This document shows, in pieces, positions 55,981-64,000 of a DNA stretch of 64,000 bases. This DNA comes from an uncultured Roseburia sp. (lineage in GTDB: Bacteria > Bacillota > Clostridia > Lachnospirales > Lachnospiraceae): contig CALZGM010000008.1 of assembly GCA_945787015.1 (NCBI GenBank), positions 1 through 64,000 on the forward strand, read 5' to 3'. Under the pieces are notes generated by a model. That model saw only the letters and a program-made list of their open reading frames with translations. It did no database searches and had not been told where the DNA came from. A program made the translations under genes and the position numbers. Numbering within the stretch: the stretch's first letter is position 1; each line of letters begins with the position of its first letter.

Positions 55981-57840
55981 ATGAAATCAAGTGAGCAAAT
56001 AGCTGAAGAATGGGGACTCTCAAAGATTACGATAAATGATTTGTGTAACAAAGGAAAAATTCCGGGTGCTGTTAAGGACGGAAGAAAATGGCTTATTCCA
56101 AATGATGCGGTAAGACCTGCTGATGGTCGTGTCTCTTCCGGCAAATATGCAAAGAAAAAGGATGGCAAAACAAGACCTTTGCCAATTGGAGTTTCAGATT
56201 ATGTGCGTGCACAGAGCGAATATTATTATGTAGATAAGACCTTGTTGATTAAGGAATTTCTAGATCAGAAGCCATTAGTTTCTTTGTTTACAAGACCAAG
56301 ACGTTTTGGAAAGACATTGAATATGGATATGCTCCGTGTATTCTTTGAGATTTCTGCCGAGGATACGAGCAAATACTTTGTAGACAAAGCAATTTGGAAA
56401 TGTGGAGAAGAGTATCGTAAGCACCAGGGAAAATATCCGGTTATCTTTTTGACTTTTAAGGATGTGAAATATGATTCCTGGGAATCTACGGTGGCTAAGA
56501 TTCGTGGACTCCTACAGAACGAGTTTGGAAGACATCAGGAGCTGTTAAGCAGTAGCGAGCTGGCAGAGTATGAGAAGGCATATTTTTCTAAAGTGTTGAA
56601 TGGAGAAGCGTCTGCGGTAGAAATGTCAGAGGCGCTTGAAAAATTGTCGCAGATGCTTGCGGCACATTACGGCAAGGCTCCGATTATTATTATCGATGAA
56701 TATGATACACCAATACAGGAAGGATACTCAAAGGATTTCTATGATGAAATTATTGGCTTTATGAGAAACTTTTTCTCGGGAGCCTTTAAAGATAATAAAA
56801 ATATAACCTATGGATTTCTTACGGGAATACTTCGCATTGCACAGGAGAGTATTTTTAGTGGGTTAAATAATCTGACTGTGAATTCAGTAATGGACGACGA
56901 GTATGATGCATTCTTCGGTTTTACTTCTTCGGAAGTAAGAAAGATGCTTGAATATTATGGTGTTGCAGATAAAGAGGATGAGCTTAAAGATTGGTACGAT
57001 GGTTATCTGTTTGGTAGTACAGAGATTTATAATCCATGGTCTGTGATTAATTACATTTCAAGAGGCTGTATTCCACAGGCGTACTGGGTTAATACCGGAA
57101 AAAATGAAGTGCTGGAGGATGTACTCACCATTGCTACGGACGATATCACAGAGAGGTTATATGCGTTGCTGCGAGGAGAGAAAGTAGTCGCCAGAATTGA
57201 TCAGAATGTGGTATACAGATCGCTGGCCGAAGATCCTGCAAATATTTATAGTCTGTTATTAGTAGCCGGATATCTTAAGACGCCGAAGAAGGAATTGCAG
57301 GCGGATGGTGCTTACTTGTGTGAAGTGTCTATTCCAAATAAAGAGATTGCGGCAGTGTATAAGAGCGAGATACTGTCGCATTTGATGCAAATTGGTGCAA
57401 TTACAAGAACTACAGCAAATATGATTGCGGAAAGCTTGTACGCAAATGATATTCAAAAGCTGCAAAAGGCAATTTCAGAGTATATGGACAAATCCATAAG
57501 CTTTTATGACGCAGGAGCAGAGGGTTTTTATCATGGACTTACGCTTGGACTCATTGCATTGTTGGATAATCAGTATAGGATTAAATCAAACAGAGAATCT
57601 GGTGATGGCAGATATGATATCAGCTTGATTCCGAGAGAAAAGAAATATCCGGGTATTATCATGGAGTTGAAATGGAAGAGTGGTTTGGAAGAGGCTGAAC
57701 TTGAAAAACTCTCGATAGATGCACTTGGCCAAATTGATGAAAAGCGATATGACCTGGAACTTAAGGAAGAAGGCATTGAAAATGTCATTAAGCTTGGAAT
57801 TGCATTTTCGGGAAAGAAAGTAGTAATAAAGTCAAAATAG
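55981..57840 (+). CDS. AAA-ATPase/DUF1703-type protein with N-terminal excisionase-like HTH
   Basis: A 619-aa protein. Residues 1-45 are a MerR/excisionase-type HTH (SSEQIAEEWGLSKITINDL; KGKIPGAVKDGRKWLIP). Residues ~60-330 are the 'AAA-ATPase-like' domain: YYVDKTLLIKEFLDQ, P-loop variant TRPRRFGKTLNMDML (residue ~110), and APIIIIDEYDTPIQEG (~235). The C-terminal DUF1703 region is a PD-(D/E)XK-type nuclease fold (GDGRYDISLIP; PGIIMELKWKS, residue ~555-570; YDLELKEEG). This abundant family in gut bacteria has no settled function. ATG 55981 follows GGGAGGATGCCGA. The HTH and the paired operators upstream suggest autoregulation. It is separate in transcription from CBASS. Confidence 0.8.
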   Translation: MKSSEQIAEEWGLSKITINDLCNKGKIPGAVKDGRKWLIPNDAVRPADGRVSSGKYAKKKDGKTRPLPIGVSDYVRAQSEYYYVDKTLLIKEFLDQKPLVSLFTRPRRFGKTLNMDMLRVFFEISAEDTSKYFVDKAIWKCGEEYRKHQGKYPVIFLTFKDVKYDSWESTVAKIRGLLQNEFGRHQELLSSSELAEYEKAYFSKVLNGEASAVEMSEALEKLSQMLAAHYGKAPIIIIDEYDTPIQEGYSKDFYDEIIGFMRNFFSGAFKDNKNITYGFLTGILRIAQESIFSGLNNLTVNSVMDDEYDAFFGFTSSEVRKMLEYYGVADKEDELKDWYDGYLFGSTEIYNPWSVINYISRGCIPQAYWVNTGKNEVLEDVLTIATDDITERLYALLRGEKVVARIDQNVVYRSLAEDPANIYSLLLVAGYLKTPKKELQADGAYLCEVSIPNKEIAAVYKSEILSHLMQIGAITRTTANMIAESLYANDIQKLQKAISEYMDKSISFYDAGAEGFYHGLTLGLIALLDNQYRIKSNRESGDGRYDISLIPREKKYPGIIMELKWKSGLEEAELEKLSIDALGQIDEKRYDLELKEEGIENVIKLGIAFSGKKVVIKSK

Positions 57841-57860
57841 TATGTGAAAGGAAGGTGTCT

Positions 57861-58181
57861 ATGTTCCCTACAATTAACCTTAAAGAAACCGGTATCAATC
57901 TCCGCCGAATCATGGAAAAACGCGGAATTACGCCGAAAGACATAAAAGAATATTTAAACCTCACAAGTGTGCAAAGTGTATACAACTGGTGTAGTGGTAT
58001 CAATATGCCAACGATTGATAATTTGTATGCATTAAGTCAGTGGTTTGGTGTTCCGATTGATGCAATCGTATGCGGTAACAAAAAAGCGATTCTTCCGAAA
58101 ACAGTTGTTATATTGGAAGATAGAAGAGATAAAAGATTGTATACTTATTATAAAAGAATATGTGAGATGGCGGTTGCCTAA
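57861..58181 (+). CDS. XRE-family regulator of cassette 3
   Basis: A 106-aa HTH protein paralogous to 43681-44001: ETGINLRRIMEKRGITPKDI, then VQSVYNWCSGINMPTIDNLY, PIDAIVCGNKKA, and a variable C-terminal helix RRDKRLYTYYKRI. ATG 57861 follows GAAAGGAAGGTGTCT, the same leader as copy 2; the GTG at 57855 is within the ribosome site and is rejected. It lies 20 nt after the DUF1703 gene. It is followed by the conserved hairpin and a nuclease-like gene instead of the coiled-coil gene, so the regulator plus hairpin is a portable control unit. Confidence 0.8.
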   Translation: MFPTINLKETGINLRRIMEKRGITPKDIKEYLNLTSVQSVYNWCSGINMPTIDNLYALSQWFGVPIDAIVCGNKKAILPKTVVILEDRRDKRLYTYYKRICEMAVA

Positions 58182-58215
58182 AAAATTAAAGCACAGCTTG
58201 AATGACAAAACTACA

Positions 58216-58262
58216 ATCCTCTTACAGAATGGAAATATAACATTTTGTAGGAGGATTTTTTA
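58216..58262 (+). promoter_or_regulatory. SD-sequestering hairpin of XRE cassette, copy 3
   Basis: ATCCTCTTACAGAATG (58216-58231) pairs along 16 positions, two of them G-U, with CATTTTGTAGGAGGAT (58241-58256), followed by a T-run and ATG 58263. AGGAGGA, the ribosome site, is in the right arm. Base changes against copy 1 are compensatory. Confidence 0.75.
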
Positions 58263-58787
58263 ATGCAAAGAAACGTAAGCGTAGTAGAAGACTTGAATGG
58301 AAACAAGATTGTGTTTATCCATGATGTCCGATTTAAGGGAAGACAAGCAATTGAATGGGAAGATGTTGAGATGTATTTGAAACAGTATGTTGGTGAAGCA
58401 CATATCATCAAAAGTACAAATGATATGGTGTACATAGGTGCAGATTTACCTGAGGAGTATGCGCATTCAAATTATACGAATACACTGAAGGGAGCAAATG
58501 CTAAAGCAAAAGCCAATGCTGTGCAAGGAATACCGGAAATGATAGAGATTGCTACGAATAAGACGCATAAGGAAAATTTCAAGGAAAAGCATAAAAGAGA
58601 TGCAAAATATGGGTGGTACCGATATGATTCCAGATTTGCGTTGCCGGTTTTTGATGAGGAGGGTGAAATAAAATATTACAACGTTTTTAAAGTAATTATG
58701 GTTGTAAGACATGCAGAAGACGGAAAGTTGTACTTATATGACATTATGAACATAAAAAAAGAAACGGGTACCCATTTCCAGTCATAA
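58263..58787 (+). CDS. Putative BECR-fold (barnase/EndoU/colicin E5/RelE-like) nuclease
   Basis: A 174-aa protein. The C-terminal ~90 residues resemble phage-associated BECR nuclease domains: DAKYGWYRYDSRFALPV, YNVFKVIMVVRHAEDGK and LYLYDIMNIKKETG, with the Arg/His and Lys residues that could be catalytic. The N-terminal ~55 residues (LNGNKIVFIHDVRFKGR...VYIGADLPEEYAHSN) look like a small beta-rich module seen at the front of similar proteins. Members of this fold cut RNA, including tRNA anticodon loops. The ribosome site is locked in a hairpin, which suits a toxic product held off until needed. The family match is by eye and moderate. Confidence 0.55.
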   Translation: MQRNVSVVEDLNGNKIVFIHDVRFKGRQAIEWEDVEMYLKQYVGEAHIIKSTNDMVYIGADLPEEYAHSNYTNTLKGANAKAKANAVQGIPEMIEIATNKTHKENFKEKHKRDAKYGWYRYDSRFALPVFDEEGEIKYYNVFKVIMVVRHAEDGKLYLYDIMNIKKETGTHFQS

Positions 58788-58920
58788 AGACCTTACTCAG
58801 TCAAAAACTCGTTTCTTCTTGAGTTAATAATATGAGATTCAGAAAAAATAGTCAAGAAGAAAATCGGATAACACCGCATATATCAGGTGTTAAAGAAAAA
58901 AGTTTGAAAGGAAGCGGATT
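58788..58920 (+). promoter_or_regulatory. Terminator-like stem and palindrome before XRE/Fic pair
   Basis: AAGAAACG at the end of the nuclease gene can pair with CGTTTCTT near 58810-58820. TAACACC (58869-58875) and GGTGTTA (58886-58892) form a perfect 7-bp inverted repeat upstream of the XRE gene, a likely operator. Confidence 0.5.
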
Positions 58921-59265
58921 ATGGCTAGAAAAAAAGTGGTTCTTTTTCCTAGTGCAGAACAAGCATTGGAGAAAGTGGGGGCAAATATAAAGAGAGCAAG
59001 ACTACGTAGAAATATACGGGCAGAGCTTTTGGCAGGACGAGCTGGTATTAGTGTCGATACACTTTCTGCGATAGAAAAAGGTGCATCAACAGTTTCAATT
59101 GGCGCATACGCAGCCGTCCTTGCGGTACTAAAACTGGATAATGATTTGGAGACGATAGCATTGGATGAGGAAGGTAAACAACGGTTTAAAGAGTATAATC
59201 TAAAGAAAAGAGAACGGGCAACAAAGAAAATAGATAACGGAGGCGTTGACGATGGAAGAGAATAA
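58921..59265 (+). CDS. HipB-like XRE antitoxin/regulator
   Basis: A 114-aa HTH protein: GANIKRARLRRNIRAELLAG, GISVDTLSAIEKGASTVSIG and AYAAVLAVLKLDN form an XRE domain (residues ~18-80), with a basic C-terminal tail. This form is typical of HipB-type antitoxins. ATG 58921 follows GAAAGGAAGCGGATT. It overlaps the Fic-like gene by 14 nt. The palindrome TAACACC/GGTGTTA upstream is a probable autoregulatory site. Confidence 0.75.
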   Translation: MARKKVVLFPSAEQALEKVGANIKRARLRRNIRAELLAGRAGISVDTLSAIEKGASTVSIGAYAAVLAVLKLDNDLETIALDEEGKQRFKEYNLKKRERATKKIDNGGVDDGRE

Positions 59266-59641
59266 AATCCCTGCGATCACCAAAGAGAAGACAGATGTAT
59301 TGAAGGAAGCATATAAGAATACCTTGGAACTATTAGATGCATACGACCATCAAACACTGACTCGTCCGGAGGGAACGTATTATGACGGGAATGAAACCAT
59401 TGAAGAAGTGGCGGTAAATATGTTATATGACATGATAAAGAATCCGGTTTGGTATGATTGCAATAAGCAAACAGCAGCAATCAAGTTCTTGCTGTTTTTG
59501 GAGTGGAACAATGCGCTGTGTGTTGACGGAGAAAAAAGAATCAGTGATACCTTATTGGTTGCGCTTATCCTTATGATAGAAAAATCCAGGGATGAGGATA
59601 AAGAAATGATAATTAGGACAGCGTTAAATTGTATATGTTAA
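59252..59641 (+). CDS. Fic/Doc-like protein with degenerate active site
   Basis: A 129-aa protein resembling Doc/Fic toxins, which transfer AMP or phosphate to target proteins. The relevant stretch is EEVAVNMLYDMIKNPVWYDCNKQTAAIKFLLFLEWNN: where active enzymes have HPFxDGNKR, this has NPVWYDCNKQ, so the catalytic His, the Gly and the final Arg are lost (shown here as short motif only). ATG 59252, 8 nt after GGAGG, overlaps the XRE gene. Probably a non-catalytic relative or a toxin in decay, with the HipB-like gene as former antitoxin. Confidence 0.6.
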   Translation: MEENKIPAITKEKTDVLKEAYKNTLELLDAYDHQTLTRPEGTYYDGNETIEEVAVNMLYDMIKNPVWYDCNKQTAAIKFLLFLEWNNALCVDGEKRISDTLLVALILMIEKSRDEDKEMIIRTALNCIC

Positions 59642-59643
59642 TT

Positions 59644-59664
59644 GAGGTCACAGATTGTGACCTC
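59644..59664 (+). promoter_or_regulatory. GAGGTCAC/GTGACCTC hairpin element
   Basis: Arms GAGGTCAC and GTGACCTC around AGATT, extended by TT/AA outside to a perfect 10-bp stem (59642-59666). It starts right at the Fic stop and precedes the next gene's ribosome site by ~15 nt. Confidence 0.7.
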
Positions 59665-59690
59665 AAAGGATGGAGTGACAGGAGGTGCCA

Positions 59691-60122
59691 ATGAAGAGAA
59701 AGAAATTTGAAATGGAATGGTTCGTATATGTATATGGACTTAATTGCAGCGGATTTCGGAAAATGAATATTTTTAATCATTTTAGATTTGAGGAATGTAC
59801 TATAAAACATTTGAAGGAATGTTCGACAAAAGAGGAGTTTGCAGAAAGAATTTCTCGTGAATTATTCTATTATTTTGGTTCAAAATGCGAGTATGAACTG
59901 ATAATTACAAGAAAGAATTACAAAATAACGCTATCACCATGGATGGGAAATAAAGAAGGGATACTAGATGTTACGAATGATTCGAATTTTGACTGGAATG
60001 GATTTTATGAGAAAATGGACCAAAGGTATAGAAAGTTTGAGGATTCCATAAAGTTTGATGTTAATGATCAGGTGAAGTATGGCTTTGAAAATTTTGTGGA
60101 CTATTGTTGGAATAGTAAATAG
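59691..60122 (+). CDS. Hypothetical protein
   Basis: A 143-aa protein with MEWFVYVYGLNCSGFRKMNI near its start and a C-terminal aromatic end YGFENFVDYCWNSK. The middle (ISRELFYYFGSKCEYELIIT) predicts alternating beta strands and helices. ATG 59691 lies 5 nt after GGAGG; the GTG inside that ribosome site is rejected. Small proteins of this type recur as single genes in Firmicutes accessory regions; no function is known to me. It is preceded by the GAGGTCAC hairpin and followed by the GAGGTTCC hairpin before the next gene. Confidence 0.6.
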   Translation: MKRKKFEMEWFVYVYGLNCSGFRKMNIFNHFRFEECTIKHLKECSTKEEFAERISRELFYYFGSKCEYELIITRKNYKITLSPWMGNKEGILDVTNDSNFDWNGFYEKMDQRYRKFEDSIKFDVNDQVKYGFENFVDYCWNSK

Positions 60123-60129
60123 AAAACTT

Positions 60130-60150
60130 GAGGTTCCAATTTGGCATCTC
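60130..60150 (+). promoter_or_regulatory. GAGGTTCC/GGCATCTC hairpin element
   Basis: Arms GAGGTTCC and GGCATCTC around AATTT, extended outward to an 8-bp AACTTGAG / CTCAAGTT stem (60125-60155). It lies just before the GGAGG ribosome site of the gene at 60169. Confidence 0.7.
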
Positions 60151-60168
60151 AAGTTGGAAGGAGGAAAA

Positions 60169-60444
60169 ATGGCTAAGAAACTAATACATATCTGCGAAGT
60201 ATGCGGCAAGACAGAAATTCTGACATCGGAGGAAGCGTTTAACGAAGGCTGGGACTATCCGCCAAGGATGGGAGGTTTTGGGATCGTGGGGCCACGAACA
60301 TGTGGAGACTGTCCAATAAATCTCACGGTATGGTGGGCATTGGTATCTGAGAATAAGTCGATATCAGAGTTGTCCGAAAAGCAACGAGAAACTATAAAGA
60401 GGATTCAGGGAGAACCGGAAAGTATTATTCCGGAGGAGGAATAG
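60169..60444 (+). CDS. Small zinc-ribbon protein
   Basis: A 91-aa protein with two CxxC pairs: ICEVCGKTEIL (residues ~9-12) and PRTCGDCPIN (~45-48), a typical zinc ribbon. The rest is a short Trp-containing segment TVWWALVSEN and a charged helix. ATG 60169 follows GGAGGAAAA. No known function; it might bind nucleic acid or be a structural adaptor. It is followed 3 nt later by a phosphoesterase remnant. Confidence 0.6.
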   Translation: MAKKLIHICEVCGKTEILTSEEAFNEGWDYPPRMGGFGIVGPRTCGDCPINLTVWWALVSENKSISELSEKQRETIKRIQGEPESIIPEEE

Positions 60445-60447
60445 ACG

Positions 60448-60627
60448 ATGATACCAACACCATGGTGCCTGAACATACATGGTCACGACCATGGAAATGA
60501 GGAACCATATAAAGAGGGATGTAAACACATCAATTTGGCAGCAAATGTATGTGGATATACACCGATAAATCTTGGAAAGATTATCAAGGAAGGTGTGCTT
60601 GTCTTTCTTTATGCCTTGGAAGCATAG
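60448..60627 (+). pseudogene. C-terminal fragment of a metallophosphoesterase
   Basis: A 59-codon frame: MIPTPWCLNIHGHDHGNEEP, then HINLAANVCGYTPINLGKII. This is the last third of small calcineurin-like phosphoesterases (GHxHG ligand, INxxxxVxGYxPxxL end) without the N-terminal metal-binding motifs. GGAGGAGGAATAGACG before the ATG could still drive translation. Confidence 0.55.
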
Positions 60628-60659
60628 TCACAGAACTTTGTCGATACCAGATTCCTTAA

Positions 60660-60688
60660 TTGTTAATCAATATACAAAGTGTTATAAT
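60660..60688 (+). promoter_or_regulatory. Promoter of the helicase pseudogene
   Basis: TTGTTA (60660-60665), 17-bp spacer, TATAAT (60683-60688). Confidence 0.7.
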
Positions 60689-60760
60689 TATATTCAATAA
60701 ATGTCGAATGGGTTTAAGTGCTGTTAATATGATGAATACAGGTGAGGACAAGGGGGAAGC

Positions 60761-63699
60761 ATGAACAAAGTTTGTCATGATATTTTCAGAGCTATTCATG
60801 AAGGTAAGTGGCTGCGAATTGAATATGAGAATAAAGCTAATGAAATTACGAAGTTTTGGATAGGGATATGCCAAATAGATGTCAAAGGAAGACGTTTAGT
60901 TGCAGACGCTTTAAATATATCTAATTTCCAATATGGAGAACGTTACTCGCTTTTTATTGATAAAATTACCGCTTCTGAACTCGTTGATGGTTCTTACTGT
61001 CCGGTTAACAAAAGCCTCGTTGATGACATTCTTATGAATCCTCATAAGTACAAATCTCTTTTTGACAATGTTGCAAACCTAAAAATCTTAAACTATTTGG
61101 AGATGTGTAATCGTATGGATACTACGCCATACTACTCTGAGTTTGCGCTTGTTAAGAAGCTAGATAGAGATAGTTTCACAGGAGAGACATTTCCGCTTAC
61201 AACGGAACAATTTCAAGAAGTAGTTAAAAACTTTCGGTTCAAAGTGGACGAGAAGAGGCGGGATGATGGTCGGCTTCGGATTCAGCAGCTTGCAATGAAT
61301 GTTCTTAGTATTAACACACAAAAAGGTTTGTACGTATTGGCGTATAGAAAATTGAATTTGGATATTAAGAATAGAACACTTCGACCGGACAAGGAGATTA
61401 CGATTTGTACGGAGTATATTTACGGAGAGAACAAAGAAAGCATAAGAAAATATATGGATGCTGATGAGTTTGAACTTCTGGAAGATTACGAGAAGAATCA
61501 AGAGAAGATAAAAGACTGCATCGCAAAACATACTAAGCTTGTTATGGGCGTGGATGATATGCCTTATATAATAGGTATTGGCATGGATGTGGTAATAGAT
61601 TTGCATGGTGAATATCAAGCTATTGTACATATGTACGAAGATGATAATGTTACAGTTCCAATCAAAGCATTTTTTGGTGATTTATTGGCCAAACCGGTTA
61701 GAAATAAGGTTTATCCCATGGCATTGTTAAATGCCAATGTCAATCTCGATCAGCTCTTGGCGATTCATAATGGCATGAAATATCCACTTGCGTATATACA
61801 AGGACCGCCGGGAACCGGGAAAACAAATACAATTATAAATACAATTGTGACTGCCTTTTTTAATGATAAGACGGTCTTATTTGCGTCTTATAATAATCAT
61901 CCTATTAGCGGGGTGTTTGACAAACTTTCCACCATGACATTTAGAGGGAAAACGATTCCTTTCCCAGTGTTACGCTTGGGGAACATGGAAAAGGTTGAGG
62001 AGGCGCTTTGCTATATAAAGCAGGTATACAAGCAGGCAAAAGGTATTACGGTATATGACGGAGCGTTAGATAAGAGAAAAGACGATAGAAAAGAGAGGGC
62101 AAAAAAACTCTCAGTTCTATTGGAAGAATATGAAAGAGTGCTCGAACTCAAGGATAGAAAAGAAGCAATTCAACGAGTAATGGAGCACCAGAAAAAGAAT
62201 ATGTTGGCGGTGCAAATGTTACCGTTTCAAGTGGATTTGCAAGGACGCCAAATGAAAATGGTTGATAATGAAATCCAAAAAGCGGGTGAATCTACGGATG
62301 AGCAGGCGATGAGACTGATCGATACTGATTTCGACAAACTCAAGGAGTATATCTATTACACCTCTGCACGTTATATAAAGAGATTGGGGCAGAATTCGTA
62401 TAAAGATTTATATGATATTGTTTTCAATATGCAAGAGAAAGAACAAGTAGAAGCTTTCAATAAGTTTCTTAGTAAAACTGAAAATATAAAACGATTGCAA
62501 AGAATTTTTCCAATTATTATCACAACATGTATTTCAGCTCATAAGTTGGGAAAACCGGAGCCGATGTTTGATATGGTAATTATGGATGAAGCAAGTCAAT
62601 GCAATACGGCGATATCTTTGGTACCTATTATACGCGGACAGAACCTAATGCTTGTGGGAGATCCGCAACAGCTTAGCCCCGTAATTCTTTTGGATGAGGC
62701 ATCAAATAAAAAAATACGGCAAAAATATGGCGTTACGGAAGAGTACGATTACCGAAAGAATTCAATATATAAGACATTCTTAGCATGTGATTCTGTCAGT
62801 GATGAAGTATTGTTACATTATCACTACCGCTGCCATGAAAAGATTATTGGTTTTAACAATTGGAAATATTATAATTCAAAATTAAAAGTGTGTTCGCAAA
62901 GCACAGAACAGCAACCACTTGTGTTTGTAAATATTAGGAATGGTAAAAATGATATGAAAAATACAGCATCGGCAGAGGTTGATGCCATTGTTGAGTATGC
63001 AGTTGCGAATGCAGACAAGAGTATTGGAGTAATCACTCCATTTGTGAATCAACGAAAACTAATGTTTTAACGGAACAAACGCAGGTTGGGACTTATAATT
63101 GGTTGAAGAATAACAAAGAGCTGATAAATGTTGCAACATCTAGAGCTCGTGATAAATTGATTGTATTAGCGGATTGGAGGAGCCTGAACAGATTGCATAA
63201 GACAGGTGAAGAAGATGATTTATACGAACTGGTGCAGTATGTGAGACAAAATGGAGAGTCTGTGGTGACACCAAAGATAGCAAATTCCAGAGCACTTGGT
63301 GTGAAACCATTTAGCACAGCGACGGAAGAAGCTTTTCTGGATAACTTAACCCATGCACTCGGAAATATATGGTTATCGGATAATCGTTATGTAGTACAAA
63401 AGGAAGTTCCGATTGCTTAGGTATTCCAGACTAATGATACGCATAGTGATCTATTTTATTCAGGCAGGTTTGATTTTGTGGTGTATGAGTATTTGAATCG
63501 GCAACAGATACCGGTACTTGCAATCGAGTTAGATGGCAAGGAACACTATACTGATGAAGTGGTAAAAGAAAGAGATAGAAAAAAGAATGAGATTTGTAAA
63601 GCTCATAACTTACACATTATTCGTGTAGAGAATTCCTACGCAAGACGTTATAACCATATTAAAGAGATATTGGTTGGTTACTTTAAAGTAAGGCATTAG
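60761..63699 (+). pseudogene. SF1 Upf1/Dna2-type helicase with C-terminal DUF2726-like domain, broken
   Basis: A gene of about 980 codons in three pieces. Piece 1 (60761-63070, 769 aa) has Walker A IQGPPGTGKTNTIINT (residue ~350), motif II VIMDEASQCNTAISL, LMLVGDPQQLSPVIL and HYHYRCHEKIIGFNN, and ends VITPFVNQRKLMF. The usual motif V region is then deleted and the frame shifts. Piece 2 (about 63078-63417) resumes LTEQTQVGTYNWLKNNKELI and INVATSRARDKLIVLADW. A TAG at 63418 interrupts it. Piece 3 (63421-63699) is IELDGKEHYTDEVVKERDRK-type DUF2726/VSR-like nuclease sequence. Motif V loss makes the helicase inactive. Confidence 0.8.
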
Positions 63700-64000
63700 T
63701 TTTAGAATTACATTTCCATCAGGAAATTGACGAATATAGAGAGAGTTGCCTTTTGAAAGCATAATTCAAGTATTAACGGAAAATGGCGTTGATAATAGCC
63801 TTATAGAGATGATAAGAGAAATTAGACCATAGGGATTTTGGCTTCTTAAGAGAATACGAAAAAGATGGTGCACGATTTTGTACAACTGTTATTTATCTAA
63901 AGATGTTAATTATTTGGGAAAAGCAAAGAATAAGTGTATGAAAACAGGACTAATCAGTGAATATGTAACTGAGTAGCCCTGTTTTTCCTTATAATGCATA
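63700..64000 (+). other. Gene-free end of window
   Basis: Only short frames are present; nothing recognisable as a gene. It may include worn-down tail sequence of the helicase locus. Confidence 0.4.
63941..63988 (+). terminator. Terminator-like hairpin
   Basis: AAAACAGG (63941-63948) pairs with CCTGTTTT (63978-63985), with inner CTA/TAG and TCAGT/ACTGA pairing, followed by T-rich sequence. Confidence 0.75.

Noticed and set aside
1..64000. CRISPR array, IS element with terminal repeats, rRNA
   Set aside because: I looked for regularly spaced repeats, transposase genes and rRNA signatures and found none; the only recombinase is the hsdS-linked one.

Overview
Organism: the window looks like an accessory-rich stretch of a low-GC, Gram-positive Clostridia genome, most probably Lachnospiraceae. 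The grounds are strong GGAGG-type Shine-Dalgarno sites, ATG/GTG/TTG starts, TTGaca/TATAAT promoters with 17-bp spacers, BMP-type nucleoside ABC transport linked to xanthine phosphoribosyltransferase, and many gene families typical of gut Lachnospiraceae. I saw no rRNA, no complete conventional tRNA gene and no CRISPR array. The species is not determined. Layout: (1) 1-2.1 kb: end of a type I restriction specificity gene (hsdS) whose two half-domains are an almost exact 591-bp-period tandem duplication, followed by a tyrosine recombinase. (2) 2.2-10.1 kb: GIY-YIG nuclease, then a compact operon of an unknown acidic protein, a RecQ-like helicase, a NERD-UvrD protein, a second UvrD helicase and a small protein. 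(3) 10.1-22.0 kb: housekeeping-like block with a HigA/ImmA regulator under a textbook operator, the BMP nucleoside ABC transporter plus xpt, a HelD-like helicase carrying an unexpected C-terminal GH31-type beta domain, and an NhaC antiporter. (4) 22.0-24.2 kb: a decayed copy of an XRE / coiled-coil / large-RNA cassette. (5) 24.2-37.4 kb: two operons sharing a CAAATTTG palindrome exactly 33 bp upstream of the -10 box. They encode a PPP phosphatase, an AddB-like and AddA-like nuclease-helicase pair, small proteins, a CbbX/SpoVK-type AAA+ protein and a stand-alone ClpP, and they end against a convergent WYL regulator. (6) 37.5-43 kb: GIY-YIG protein, lipoprotein, and an AAA ATPase/subtilisin pair. 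(7) 43-46 kb: the intact XRE / coiled-coil / large-RNA cassette followed by a NYN/PIN-like RNase. (8) 46-53 kb: broken ATPase/Toprim-like pair, a TOTE-type primase-helicase with a phosphatase, and a duplicated lipoprotein with a SWIM-finger gene. (9) 53-56 kb: two-gene CBASS (TM-SAVED effector and CD-NTase). (10) 56-64 kb: AAA/DUF1703 protein under a palindromic operator, a third XRE cassette with a putative BECR-fold nuclease, an XRE/degenerate-Fic pair, small genes, and a helicase pseudogene. The main novelty: two paralogous ~420-nt non-coding regions (22887-23313 and 44818-45235) each contain a complete tRNA-like cloverleaf held on a longer helix inside a larger conserved RNA. Five helices covary between the copies. 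Both lie downstream of an XRE regulator and a coiled-coil protein whose Shine-Dalgarno is sequestered by a conserved hairpin; a third XRE locus keeps the same hairpin before a nuclease-like gene. Second: the WYL-linked AddAB-like/AAA+/ClpP island appears to be one co-regulated DNA-processing plus proteolysis system. Third: a 21-bp hairpin/palindrome family recurs before the start sites of small accessory genes. Much of the right half is a defence and mobile-gene island in active turnover, with duplications, internal deletions and nonsense mutations.
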